From Diplolepis rosae (Eukaryota > Arthropoda > Insecta > Hymenoptera > Diplolepididae): DNA of 64,000 bases. Where the stretch lies: contig JAPYXD010000581.1 in the NCBI GenBank assembly GCA_030998225.1, positions 1,922,001 to 1,986,000 on the forward strand, given 5' to 3'. Shown piece by piece: positions 34,471 through 45,873 of this stretch. How positions within the stretch are numbered: position 1 is the stretch's first letter; each line of letters starts with the position of its first letter. A program made the position numbers and the translations under genes. Below the pieces are notes generated by a model. That model was given only the letters and a program-made list of their open reading frames with translations, ran no database searches and was not told where the DNA came from.

Positions 34471-34537
34471 AAAATACATAGGGGCAGCATTTTCACATGT
34501 AATGTTCTTTCCACTTTTTTTTTGTGGGCCTGTGTAA

Positions 34538-34880
34538 TGAATGATGCCATGACCTTGCCAGCAGATGGAACAGTCTTCCCCTTCTTTGGAGCCGATTCTC
34601 CTTTTTCAGTCCATTGTTTTGACTGTTCCTTCGTTTCAGGTGTGAAGTGATGGACCCGTGTTTCATCCATTGTTATAAATCAACGCAAAACATCGCCAAA
34701 CAGTTGATTGAAACATCCTCACGACGCTGTTTTTGTTCCATTGTGAGCAAACGCGGCAACTATCTTGCGCACACCTTTCTTATGTTCAAATTTTTAGGCA
34801 ATATGCGATATACAATACTTTTAAAAATGCCCGCGCACTTTTAGTCGACGGTCATTCAATACCATTTTGTGGATTTTCTT
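34538..34880 (-). pseudogene. Mariner E transposase, 5' part
   Basis: From MDETRVHHFTPETKEQSKQW (first catalytic Asp in MDET) to TVPSAGKVMASF, then interrupted by the inserted transposon. The upstream 34670-34880 part is decayed (LLTMEQKQRREDVSINCL can be read in pieces). Continues at 28279. Confidence 0.8.
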
Positions 34881-35069
34881 CACAATTTAGGGTACTTTTG
34901 GGACTGCCCTCGTATACTTTACACTATAATTTATAAGTGGATAATATTTGCTAAGTGTAATTCAAACTATGTCTTTTCGTAATAGGTCAGACAAAATTAT
35001 GCTTTGATTCTTATGTGCACATCAAAGGGTCAGCGGCTTCATAAATTATAAGTCTCTTTTTTATTACAG

Positions 35070-35286
35070 GATCAAATTCAACACTCTTAGAAAGTAAAGT
35101 AAGCAGAGGCTATTTCCCAATAAGTTTATTGGCTGGTAGATATGACGTTCTTCCTTCAACAGAATTTAAATACGTCATGTCTGTTGGAGCATTGTGCACT
35201 CAAAGCCATAAAGTATATCATAAATGTTTCGCAATCATGCTTTCCGATTCGCATGCTGTAACGAGTACATATTGTGTCCCACACGG
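35070..35286 (+). CDS. Serine protease homolog gene 1, exon 2
   Basis: 217 nt, entered from TTATTACAG in phase 1 and left at GTAATT in phase 2. It encodes GSNSTLLESK, then the start of the protease fold (KYVMSVGALC) and the region around position 57: KCFAIMLSDSHAVTSTYC. In active trypsin-like enzymes the end of this block reads AAHC; here His57 is Tyr while both cysteines are kept. There is no IVGG-type activation site, which fits a protein not made as a zymogen. The exon and its upstream intron are paralogous to 61580-61914. Confidence 0.88.
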
Positions 35287-35289
35287 GTA

Positions 35290-36640
35290 ATTAAATTTAT
35301 ATCTATTTATAAGTAAACTTTACTATGATTATCAAAGAAAATTGAAAAACTGGTTTGAATAATTAAGCCCGCAGGTGCAATAACCGACGGAACGCTTGGA
35401 TGCATTGTCCGTCTCTTTTTACATTCTCATCATATATTTATTTTGTAAATGTAAATATAGTTTAAATATTCTGATATTTATGAATAAATAAGGCTGATAT
35501 GTCTAAGAAATGTATAACATGGAGTCGACTGTATCAAAATATTCCCAGCTACAAAACAAAGCGACTGATCTTTTGTAGTAAAATTTACTAAAAATGTCAT
35601 CACCGATACCGAGAGAATTTAGCCGTAAAGATTACGGTGCTTAAATGGTGTGGAACAAAAAATGACATTCATTACGTTTCTTACTCAAATTAAAGAATAA
35701 CCACGACTAATACTTTCTCTCAGTGCAGTACTAGTAGTAAATACCGCGCCGAGTGTCGGCATGGTACTGACTTCTGGTATCAAGTTTCATTGAAATCTGA
35801 ACATTTTTATCAATATTTTAAATTATTAACCTTTTTAGTCACAATTTTGGAAAACCATCAACAAAATTTTACGCCTCATTTTTATGAAGTAGGCTTTATT
35901 TAGAATGTTTCAAATCGATTTGGAAAAGTTTTATTTTTTTATAAATAATTATATGTATTAGGAATTTAATGCGTATCATATTATATATACCTTCTGTAGT
36001 AATGCTAGTACTGCACCATTTATTTTTTTGTTTTATGCCTTACCGTGCCAGTACCGAAAATCCTTCTTCAGTATAGGCGCTGTAACGCGCAAAATGTTAA
36101 TTTTTACCTAGGATTAGATATACCTACAAATGTTCATAGGAGAATTTTTACAATATGATAACTTGCATTTAGTCTGTTTTAATGCATGACAAAGAGTATA
36201 GCACAAATTGTTATTTTGAAGAGATAACTCTACCTTTGAAGACTATAATGATCAATAATACATTTTACATCTGCTAGTGTTGTAATACTATTCATATTTC
36301 ATTACTTACCATTTTGTTTTTTTTCATAGATCAATGACAAAATTCACAAAAGTAAAATGTATTGGTTATGATTTCATTTTCCAAAGGTATATTTGTCTGT
36401 TCAAAATAGTATCTTGTCATATTTTTAACGTAATGTGTTTCAATTTTATAAAAATAAAAAATTCACAGAAGACAGCCTTATAGAATTTCTATCACTTATA
36501 TTTTTTGCCTCAATATTAACTTTATGTAAAACGTTAAACAGCATTTACATTTACTGCATTTTATAAATTATTTATATTAATATTTTTAGGTATCTATTTA
36601 TTTTGCATTGATTATATATATTCTTTTTTCTTACACTGTG
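35290..36640. other. Intron 2 sequence, nothing recognised
   Basis: AT-rich intron 2 of gene 1. No gene or repeat boundary is identified up to the inverted-repeat segment near 36650. That segment (TAGAAATTTTGAGTTATG) recurs inverted at 43428-43490. Confidence 0.5.
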
Positions 36641-37457
36641 AACTATTTTTTGGAGAAACTCCTATAGATATAGAAATTTTGAGTTATGAATCAAATCGTG
36701 ATAAGTTTTTACATACACTGTAAAAAATGATCTAGGGAAAATTATGGAAGATTTGTAAAATCACAGCGCCTCTCTTTGTAAATTTACTTAGTTCCGTAAA
36801 TTTATATTGATGGAGGATGTGATTTTCCGACAAGTGTGTAAAATCACTTCGATAAGCGTTGGACATAAAATGACCCTCGTTAAGCGATGTAAAATCGCAT
36901 TGTCTGAAGTATGAATTTTTCAAACGTAAACTGAAATTTTGTTTGAGGTTTGCGAAAAATTATCGCCTAGCTGTAAATTTCCGGATGAGAATTCAATCTT
37001 CATTTCGCTGTTCGTAATTTTCAGTTCACTTTCGGAATTTTACGTTTCCGAGCTCTGCATTCGCTGTTCGGTTGTTTTCAATTCTTCATGTCATTATTAT
37101 AAACCCGACATTTTGGAAATACAAAATTCTACATAATCATCATTTATTTAATACATTACATATTTCAAATTCCAACTAACACCGATAAATCCTGTACCAC
37201 AAAATCAAGTAATAGCTGAAATTTTATACAATTTATATAAACCCTACATGATTTAATTTTGTATTATAAAATAATAAGAAATGTGCGAAATTAAATCGTG
37301 AAGGGTTTATAAAAATCGTTTAAAATTTCAGTGATTACTTCGTGTTCAATTTTGCAGTTTAAGATTTATTATTGTCAGTTTAAATTGAAAATATTTCATT
37401 TATTAAGTAAATACAATTATCTAAAGTTCTCAATAAAGAATTTTAATAATGTATATA

Positions 37458-38723
37458 CCAGGGGTGTTAGTTGAAATTTTCCGGTTTTACTCATAGACGT
37501 CGCTAGAGATATGAATACATTTCTATGATTTGGCATCTATGTCATATTTTTCTATGGACAATAACGTTCAAAAATACACAATTACATTCTGCCAGAATAA
37601 TGGCATCATAGTTTTTTACCTCAGTAAATATGTCGAGTTTCGTTCCAAGTAAATCGCATTTGCGGCATTCGTTTCTTTTCTTATTTCATCAAAAGAAAAA
37701 AGCAGTTGAAGCTCATCGATTGCTGATAGAAACTTATGGTGAACATGCTCCAGTGATTAGAACATGTGAGACATGGTTTCGTCAATTTAAAAGTGGAGAT
37801 TTCGATTTAACAGACAATGAACATCCTGGTGCAGCGTAAAAGTTCGAAAACGAGGAATTGCAGGCGTTATTGGAACAACAATTGGCACAAACACTAAATG
37901 TGACCCGAGGAACAATTTGGCAACGTTTAAAAGCCATGGGAAAAATCCAAAAGTATGGAAAATGGGTACCACACCAACTGAACGATAGACAAATGAAAAA
38001 TCGAAAAACCATTTGTGAAATGCTGCTTCAACGGTTCGAAAGGAAATCCTTTCTGCATCGAATTGTCACGGGGGGCGAAAAATGGATTTATTTCGAGAAC
38101 CCGAAGCGGAAAAAATCATAGCTTTCACCTGGTGAGGTCGGCCCATCGACTCCAAGGCCAAATCGCTTTGGCCATAAGACAATGCTCTGTGTTTGGTGGG
38201 ACCAGTGTGGTGTGGTGTACTTTGAGTTATTAAAACCTGGTGAGACGGTGAATACCGATCGCTACAGACAACAAATTATCAATTTGAATCATACGTTGAT
38301 CGAAAAACGGCCGGAATGGGCCCGAAGACATGGCAAAGTTATCCTTCAACATGACAACGCACCGTCTCATACCGCTAAAGTGGTGAAGAACACATTAAAA
38401 GCATTGAATTGGGAAATATTATCGCACCCGCCGTACTCTCCAGACCTCGCCCCGTCCGACTATCACCTTTTCGCATCGATGGGACACTCACTCGCAGAGC
38501 AGCGCTTCGCCAATTTTGAAGAAGTCGAAAAATGGCTCGTCGAATGGTTTGCCTTGAAAGAGAAAAAGTTTTTTTGGAGTGGTATCCATAATTTGCCTGA
38601 AAGATGGGCAAAATGTTTAGAATCCAATGGTCAATACTTTGAATAAAAAATTTTTGAGATTCCCTTGAGAATTAAGAATTTTTTTGATTGAAAAAACCAG
38701 TAAACTTCAACTAACACCCCTGG
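37458..38723 (+). mobile_element. Mariner G, full length
   Basis: 1266 bp with inverted ends CCAGGGGTGTTAGTTGAA, flanked by TA at 37456-37457 and 38724-38725. Length and termini are complete. Confidence 0.92.
37630..38646 (+). pseudogene. Mariner G transposase, two stops
   Basis: One frame runs the full length, from MSSFVPSKSHLRHSFLF to ESNGQYFE, broken only by TAA at 37837 and TAG at 38119. The helix-turn-helix reads LNVTRGTIWQRLKAMG. The first catalytic Asp is Gly (TGGEKW); the second (QHDNAPSH) and third (LAPSDYHLF) are intact. A few residues are missing near LLEQQLAQ. It looks the best preserved of the mariner coding regions here, but the Gly substitution alone would inactivate it. Confidence 0.93.
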
Positions 38724-38763
38724 TATATAATCCAGGATGTGGACGGGAAATTTCACCCATTAA

Positions 38764-40702
38764 CCCTTTAACGCTGAGATGTGCAGAATTTTCACGTTGA
38801 CTACAATGTCATACCATTTATAGAAAAAAGATAAAAAAAGATCGGAAACTCCATATCCTACCGTGTTTGGGCTCGCTCTTTCGAGTGGCATAGTCGGAGT
38901 TCTCAAAAAATCACATTAAACCCTTTATTTTCCCAAAAATACCCAAAAAAACGCTATTTTTGGGTTACGATTTTTTTTTTATTTTAAATTTTCACTATGC
39001 TCCCGACACTTAAGCAACTTCTAACTTATCAGAAACGTGTTCTCGAGACTTGTACTTTTAAAATATGCATTGAGGTATTTTGTTTTTCTTTGTTCTCTAA
39101 TTCAAAATGGCGTCTGGACGTTTGAAATTTTTTGAAATTGAGAATACTGATCCTATTTCGGATTTTCCAGGTTACTTCGTAGTGTAATCATACAAATAAG
39201 TTATTACGAGTTTTGTCTCATCGATTGTGATTGGCGGAAGCATTATTAGCCCATGAAATTAAAATTCAAGATGGCGGCTGCCATGAAGCTAGTAGAAATA
39301 CGTATATTTCGAGTTTTATTACAAACCAGGATGGTGTAAAATTTGTCAATTAGCAATCTCAAGGGTTTTAGTCATTACTAAATTCGAATATTAGGTGAGT
39401 TTTTCGAAATTTAAAATGGCTGATCCAATATGGCGGACCCGTTATGTAAAATTTGATATTCCTGAAATAGAAAAATACTGCCGCAATCTACGCAAAATTT
39501 AAAATTAAAATTATTCTTGATGTTTTTTTATTACAAGAGTTTTTTTCGAGAAAAAAATTCCAAAATTATGAGGCTTCCCGAAATTATTCAAAATTTACAT
39601 ATATCTATATTTTTTGTCTCAGACTTTGCTAATATTTCATAAAATAATGTTCATATGAATCATACATGAAACTTACTTATAATAATTTGTCATTCTGATG
39701 CTGGTGTAACTTACTAATTATGCTATAGAAGTAGATGAACATTTATAGATAAATGGTATGGTGTGAAAGAGACACTAATAAATGTTGGGGAATTAGTAAA
39801 TTTGCCTGCATTTGCTGATACTCTATCTTACCATAAAAATCCATAAATGTCGAATTGTCATACATACTCAAATTTCTAATAATTTCGGGAAGCCTCATAA
39901 TTTTGGAATTTTTTCTCGAAAACAACTCTTGTAATAAAAATAACATCAAGAACAATTTTGGTTTTAAATTTTGCGTAGAATGCGGCAGTATTTTTTTATT
40001 TCAGAAATATCAAATTTTACATAACGGGTCCGCCATATTAGATCAGCCATTTTAAATTTCGAAAAAACCACCTAAGATTCGAATTTAGTGATGACTAAAA
40101 CCTATGAGATTGCTAATTGGCAAATTTTACACCATCCTGGTTTGTAATAAAACTCAAAATATACGTATTTCTGCTAGCTTCATGGCAGCCGCCATCTTGA
40201 ATTTTAATTTTATGGGCTAATATTGCTTCCGCCAATCACAATCGGTGAGACAAAACTCGTAATAACTTATTTGTATGATCACACTACGAAGTAACCTGGA
40301 AAATCCGAAATAGGATCAATATTCTCAATTTCAAAAAATTTCAAACGTCCAGACGCCATTTTAAATTAGAGAACAATGAAAAACAAAATATTTCGATGCA
40401 TATTTTAAAAGTACAAGTCTCGAGAACACGTTTCTGATAAGTTAGAAGTTGCTTAAGTGTCGGGAGCATAGTGAAAATTTAAATTAAAAAAAAAATCGTA
40501 CCCCAAAAATAGCGTTTTTTTGGGTATTTTTGGGAAAATAAAGGGTTTAGCGTAATTTTTTGAGAACTCTGACTGTGCCATTCGAAAGAGCGACCCAAAA
40601 AACGGTAGGATATGGAGTTTCTGATCTTTTTTTATCTTTTTTCTATAAATGGTATGACATTGTAGTCAACGTGAAAATTCTGCACTTCTGGGCGTTAAAG
40701 GG
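38764..40702. mobile_element. TTAA-flanked 1.94-kb palindrome (piggyBac-like foldback)
   Basis: Flanked by TTAA at 38760-38763 and 40703-40706, with inverted ends CCCTTTAACGC. The two arms of about 950 bp are highly similar across their length: for example CACTTAAGCAACTTCTAAC, AGATGGCGGCTGCCATGAAG and ATGGCTGATCCAATATGGC each have complements in the other arm. Only about 20 to 50 bp in the centre (near 39730) are unpaired. No coding region. It sits 40 bp from mariner G and shares the ATGGCTGATCCAATATGGC word with the TTAA MITE at 22818. Confidence 0.9.
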
Positions 40703-40951
40703 TTAATTGAATTTTTCATCCAAAGCCGGAATTTTCATTCCTCGTTACGTATAATTACGGACAAGGTTAGGAATAATATAGTAGCAGTTCGTAAAATTCA
40801 CGACTAGTTGGAGTTTTACGATCAAGGATAGAAATTTACGAAATGTCTGTAATTTTCATTCCATCCGTAATTTTTTACAGTGTAGCAATAGAAAAGATTC
40901 ATGAAACAATTGAAAAATCAAACGTGAGAATAGGAAAACATTTCTTATATA

Positions 40952-43426
40952 CTAGGGACTTTAATAAGTCCGTAGAATGACACAGGGATGGCAGCACAAA
41001 TTACATTTTCATATTTTTTTCCATGAAGTACAATTATTCAGACAACAGCTTTCAAAATTCAAGCTAATTTCATCCTTTACTTTTGAAGTTTCAGACGATA
41101 GAAGCAAACAAGTTTTGACTTATTTATTAAAATGGAAAAAAGTGAATTTCGTGTGCTGATTAAACACTGATTCCTTTACGGAAAAACACCGTGCAGACGA
41201 AACAGTGGCTTGATAAATGTTGTGGGGAATCTTCTCCATAGAGGCAAATCGTTGAGAAGTAGATTGGTGAATTTAAACGAGGCCGTACGAGCACAAATGA
41301 TGCTGAACGATCGAGAAAGCCCAAACACGTTACCACACCAGAAATTATCGTAAAAATTCATAACATCGTATTAGATGATCCAAAAGTAAAAGTGCGTGAA
41401 TTAGCTGAGGCCACAGGCATATCAATTGGGTCACTGGTTAAAATTTTGCATGAGGAAACTAACCGCAAAATGGGTACCACGTTTGCTAACAATCTATCAA
41501 AAACGCCAACGAGTTCGTGATTCAAAGAGTTATTTGGACCTTCTCACAGTATATCCACTCCTATAGGAGTAGAGGAACAAATTATAGTGTTTGTTATCAA
41601 CAAGCGGTGGCGCTATTGTCACTATCCAATGCTACCGATGTTCTTTTTAACCTGTTGTAACCATAGCAACCATAGTGTTGCGCTGCGGACCACTAACAGG
41701 ATAAGCTTATACGTTGGCTTGTGTCGATGATCACTCCTTGATCCCTTAAGGAACAAGGATCTCAATAAATGAAATATAAAGCTCAGTTAAACAATTTATT
41801 GATATAAGAACATGTCTTGCTGTATATAGTATGTAATTCGCGAGTGAGTGAGGAAGCCGAAATTTAAGAAGAGATACTTCGGTTCTTGACTCTTGTTTTC
41901 GACTGACTCTTGCAGATAAAATTCGGAACTCTCGGGTGAGAAATAATACAGTTTAAAGGTGGGGATGCTAATGACGTAGTCGATGACATGGCTATGCAAA
42001 GGTTCAAGTACCTGAAGTAAGTTACCTCGCAAGCGGAAAGGTGCTAGAGAAGTAATAAAGTATTTCTGACGATTTGGAAAAGATCCACAATAAATTTAGA
42101 AATCTGTATCCTCAATCATAAACAGATGGTTTGAGGCTTAAAGAATACAATTGAGGCGCATATGTCTTGACCTATGTTAAATTTTAGTACTGTAATATAA
42201 AGATGTTTATTTCGAAGATGAAGTTGATGCTTTTCAAATAAAATAAGAAGAAAGACACATTAGACTTCAACACATAGTTTGATATTCTTTTGATAAAATC
42301 TGATGGTATAAATCATTGATTTATGATTAAAAATTTCCGGCTCTTTAGAATATATCTAGTAAGAAGGTGGGCATTAAGTGGAATTGAAATGTCAAAACCT
42401 GGAAAGAGATGGAATCGAGAATGAAACTTTTGAATACATTTTAATTCCCAGACATTAAAAGGCATTCAAAAGTTTCATTCTCGATTCTGTTTCTTTTCAG
42501 ATTTAAACATTTTAATGCCATTCAATGGCCCACCTTCTTTCTGGGTATCTGGTCGAGGGGTACGGGGATTTCGTTTGCATTGATATTAGTTCTTGCTATC
42601 ATAACTTGGCGGTGCTGATACTCATTTTCACTTTTTTAAGTACCCTCGTAAAATACATGTTAGTGGACGTACTGTGGACCTTCTTAACCATAATCTGAGC
42701 GATTTTTCACGTCGTTATATTCAGTGGCGTCCCTGCCAACATTATATGCAACGAGAACTGCGCCGGGGAAACACTTTCGATATAGAGGAGTAACTGTTAC
42801 TGCCAACGCAGTAATGATTCCTCCAGATAACGTTCTGGTTTCACGGAGTAATGGTTACGGTCTAAGGAGGAACTGCTCGGGCTAAGACAGTAGAAAACGC
42901 AAAATAGCTACAACACAAAATTTCTGCCCAACAATTACGGTCAGCGCAGTAACCATTACGGTTTCGGTGGTAACTATTCAGGTTAACTTTTCTCTGTGTA
43001 CACACCAGAATCTAAAAAAGCAAACCAGCGAGTAGGACCCGGTGGAACTGCACTAAAGGAAGCAGACACAACAATCGGCTAGGAAAGTTATGGCCTTTGT
43101 TCTTTGGGATTCCAGTGGCATATTTTTCATCGACTATTTAGAAAAAGGGAAAACAATCACTAGCGAATATTACCGTGCATTATTGAACTGATTGAAAGAA
43201 GAAATCACAAACTGATAAAAGCGATGGCGATGGCAAAAATCAATGAATTACGCTTTGAATTGCTTCTCCACCCACCTTACTCTCCAGATATGGCCCCCAG
43301 CGGCTTTTATCTGGTCCCAAACCTAAAGAGATGGCTCCAGGGTTGGAGATTTTCATCAAATGAAGAAGTCAAATGAGAACCGATAGTTGTTTTGAAGGCC
43401 TTGACAAATTATATCATACTTCCTAG
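40952..43426 (+). mobile_element. Mariner H, split by an insertion
   Basis: Left end CTAGGGACTTTAATAAG after TA at 40950-40951; right end ACTTCCTAG before TA at 43427-43428. The 5' and 3' transposase parts are separated by about 1.46 kb of unrelated sequence (41541-43003). Confidence 0.75.
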
Positions 43427-43440
43427 TATGTGAAAGCTTA
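41136..43440 (+). pseudogene. Mariner H transposase, two parts
   Basis: The 5' part (41136-41533) starts MEKSEFRVLIKH, is frameshifted, and continues EFKRGRTSTNDAERSRKPK and VTTPEIIVKIHNIVLDD. The 3' part (about 43004-43400) starts with TPESKKQ and reads KVMAFVLWDSSGIFFIDYLE, EKGKTITSEYY and LHPPYSPDMAPS. The third Asp region is Gly-Phe (PSGFYLV on a shifted frame). The second Asp block (HQDNA) is deleted. Same type as mariner E. Confidence 0.78.
41541..43003. other. Unassigned insertion in mariner H, with a 0.2-kb MITE
   Basis: It separates the two transposase parts. It includes a near-perfect palindrome at about 42351-42550: AAGAAGGTGGGC with GCCCACCTTCTT at the ends and GAATCGAGAATGAAACTTTTGAAT with its complement inside, which is a MITE. 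The rest (41541-42350 and 42551-43003) contains short inverted stretches such as AGCAGTTCCTCC/GGAGGAACTGCT-like words but no gene. Confidence 0.55.
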
Positions 43441-43549
43441 TCACGATTTGCCGCATAACTCAAAATTTCTATAATCCATAAGAGTTTTTTCAACAAATGT
43501 TTCTCAGTGTATTATTTGTGTTTGAATCATGTTCTTTCGTACATTTTAG

Positions 43550-43691
43550 ATACAAAATCGACCAGGTTCACAATCCCTTTCCCTTATATATTCTTTTGAA
43601 AAGAAGCGGAGATGTTAAAAGGAATGATGCAATCTCTATTGAGAATTCTGTACCCATTGATGGCCAAGCACATGATTTTTCACTTTTAAAG
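43550..43691 (+). CDS. Serine protease homolog gene 1, exon 3
   Basis: 142 nt between acceptor ACATTTTAG and donor GTAAGA, entered in phase 2 and left in phase 0. The last residues, AHDFSLLK, match the NDIALLKL motif of the family, so the catalytic Asp102 is conserved although His57 and Ser195 are not. The first part (YKIDQVHNPFPLYILLKR) is strongly diverged. The exon follows 8.3 kb of intron filled with elements. Confidence 0.78.
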
Positions 43692-43805
43692 GTAAGAGAA
43701 TACCAAAAGAAAAAATAAAATTAAAAATTATTAAAAAGCAACATTTAAAACATTCATTTTAATACAGCTACACTGACAAAAAGATTTGATAAAGTGAAAA
43801 AAAAA

Positions 43806-44515
43806 TAATTTTTCTTGATCTCCTAGCCGAAAGTACGGTCCTCCCGGCCGCATTTCACTCCAGAAGGAACGACTTTTATGGCCTTTTTATTTTTTCTCGG
43901 CTCAGTAGTGTCGCTAAAGTCATCGTATAATTCCTTTGTTTAATTTAATTTAATGTGACTTCATGCAATTTTATTGCACGAAAGAGTAACTATTAAAAAG
44001 AAAAACAAAAAATTTATGTACACTGTTTATTTTATATTAATAATTATGTTAATAAAAGTAATAATAATTATTATAATAAGATTAGTATTAGTGGATGTGT
44101 GATGTTAAAGTTACTGTTGATCAATATTAATATTGTCATCGAAGAATAAATTTTCTCTGGTATCTGTTAATTTAAAAAAAAAATTTTGATTTTTAATTTT
44201 TTTTGTTGCAGTTTTTGTATGATTGAATTTTATTTTAAAGTTTCTAATGCCCGCCCCAACTAGCAAAAACCTCCGCTTCGCCTCGGTTTTGCAAAAGTCG
44301 GACGGACCTACCCCTCTCTCCTACAAAACCTCGGCTTCTGCTCGGTTTTGGGCGTACTTTCGGCTGGAGATCAAGAAAAATAATATACGACCCACAGCCA
44401 GAGTGTTAGATGCCCTGACGTATGTGATATAAATGCCTCGGCCTCGCCTCGGCATTTATAACACATACGCCAGGAACTCAAACTTTCTGGCCTAGGGTCG
44501 TAATATACTACCATA
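43806..44515. repeat. GC-rich hairpin cluster in intron 3
   Basis: Three GC-rich hairpins built on the same theme: 44263-44291 (AAAACCTCCGCTTCGCCTCGGTTTT), 44325-44349 (AAAACCTCGGC and GCTCGGTTTT) and 44431-44460 (AAATGCCTCGGC and GCCTCGGCATTT). An outer inverted repeat pairs TCTTGATCTCCTAGCCGAAA (43816 on) with TTTCGGCTGGAGATCAAGA (44355 on). The setting is strongly AT-rich, so this is probably an inserted foldback element. Confidence 0.7.
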
Positions 44516-44539
44516 TATTTGAAAGGCTTTTTTTTTATT

Positions 44540-45605
44540 CAAACAAAAAATGTATTTGAATCAAGTGACATTTGCTTGATTTAAACAATATATCTTCGGG
44601 CCAAATGAATATTTGTTTAAATCAAATAAATTTTTCTTCAAAAAATTGAAATAAATCTGTTGATATATGGTCAAAGATATAATTTATTTAATTTAAGGCA
44701 GAAATTATTTAATTTGCACGAATTTATATTTGATTCAAACATACTTTGTTTGAAGAAAAAAATCCCACTCCAGAGTTCAGTCAAGTTTATAAAACTGTTT
44801 AAGAGTTGGGGATACAGGCATTGCCGTAGCAGTGTTTTGTACAATGTATACAATTTTCCAGAATAAAATGCGGAACATATATATTTTTACTATAAATATC
44901 CCTTGCATTGACACTTATTGCATAATTTTGAAATGTGTTTTTAATAATGAAGGGCTCTTAATTATTCTTTTCTGTTGGACTCAAAAATAAAAGTTTTGAA
45001 ATAAATATTTCTTGTATTTCCACACTATTTTATGTGAAAAATGATGTTTTTTCTTCAAAACGATATAATAAGTAATGATTTTGCAATTTCTCAAGGTGTA
45101 ATAGTGTTTTTCCTTGGAGACCTGTTCTTGCGCAATGCAACTACCTCAAAGGAATAAAAGCTTAAAAATGTTATTAATCCCAATACAGTTTAATATGCAA
45201 GTGATGAATTAAAATTAATGTCGTTGTGAATTGTTAGAACTTAATGCGAATTTATCTCAAGTATTATTTATTTTTATTGAAAGTATATTCAAATCAATGA
45301 AAAGTCTCAAAATGAATACATATAGGGCACTAAAATTCAAATCAAAGTTTGTAGTTCCTAATGGCAAAAGTCTTTGAGTTTAACATAAATATGTTACTAA
45401 AAAAATTTCATAACATATAATAACTACTTCCATGGAACATGGAACAGAGAAAATGCTAAAAATGTATAGAAACTCAATTTGTTCAAAAATTAATAATCTT
45501 TTCAACCCTAATTTGCTTATTTCCTAATAAACCAATGATATATGAGATGTTAGGTATAAAATATCAATCACACTACTCTGTAAGTTATAACAAATAAATG
45601 TTTTT
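44540..45605. other. Rest of intron 3, nothing recognised
   Basis: AT-rich, with repeated TTTGAATCAA/TTTGATTTAAA-type words at 44550-44770 but no gene. Confidence 0.45.
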
Positions 45606-45609
45606 TTAG

Positions 45610-45873
45610 TTATCGTCTCCGGTACCTTCTACGAGTGAAAGTGGTATACATTTTTTGGCAGACTCTAATCATCCAATTTTTCAAACAAGAAGAGATATTC
45701 AAGTAAATAGCATCATCGGTTGGAACAAGATGGAAAAAGATAATCCTAATTTATCACAGCGAAGGTTTTTAAAGGTCTCTGTTACTTTGGTCAATGATCA
45801 AACGTGTCCAGTAAATTCAGAATTAAATTTCTTCTGTGTCAGATTCGACCATAAGCATATAGAGATTGACGAG
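45610..45873 (+). CDS. Serine protease homolog gene 1, exon 4
   Basis: 264 nt, phase 0 at both ends (acceptor TTTTTTTAG, donor GTTAAG). It completes the Asp102 motif with Leu, then encodes a linker and the block equivalent to the family GWG motif (NSIIGWNK). A strand-rich part follows (FLKVSVTLVNDQTC) with the Cys pair around positions 168 and 182 (TCPVNSELNFFC). The open frame continues past the donor to 46035, but the splice is preferred because exon 5 joins in frame into the GDSGG-equivalent motif. The donor is a weaker match than the others. Confidence 0.78.

Larger units (their letters stand above)
28283..34534 (+). mobile_element. Long-TIR DNA transposon with unassigned transposase-like gene
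   Basis: Inverted ends start CACAGGTCCACAAAAAAAAG (left) and CACAGGCCCACAAAAAAAAA (right, complement), and similarity extends about 480 bp inward. It is flanked by a 3-bp duplication TAA (28280-28282, 34535-34537) in the coding region of mariner E, so its borders are unambiguous. It holds one gene (29656-33957, plus strand), broken by a later foldback insertion. CACAG ends with a 3-bp duplication resemble CMC/EnSpm elements, but the protein shows no feature I can tie to them. Confidence 0.85.
27784..34912 (-). mobile_element. Mariner E, split by a 6.25-kb transposon
   Basis: Ends are inverted CGAGGGTAGTCCCAGAGGTA (left) and CGAGGGCAGTCCCAAAAGTA (right, complement), each next to TA (27782-27783, 34913-34914). 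Without its insertions it is about 0.9 kb. It carries a minus-strand transposase of the MDETxxHHFTPE type, cut by the transposon at 28283-34534. It is the outermost layer of a nest. Confidence 0.85.
36716..40882. mobile_element. TA-flanked MITE (CACTGTAAAAAAT ends) containing two insertions
   Basis: Ends CACTGTAAAAAATGA (left) and its near complement TAATTTTTTACAGTG (right), flanked by TA at 36714-36715 and 40883-40884. The interior is rich in GTAAATTTAC- and GTAAAATC-like words. It was secondarily hit by mariner G and by the TTAA palindrome at 38764-40702. Without these it is about 0.96 kb. Confidence 0.75.

Noticed and set aside
44223..44432. 69-codon plus-strand frame in intron 3
   Set aside because: It is made entirely of the hairpin sequences; no protein similarity.
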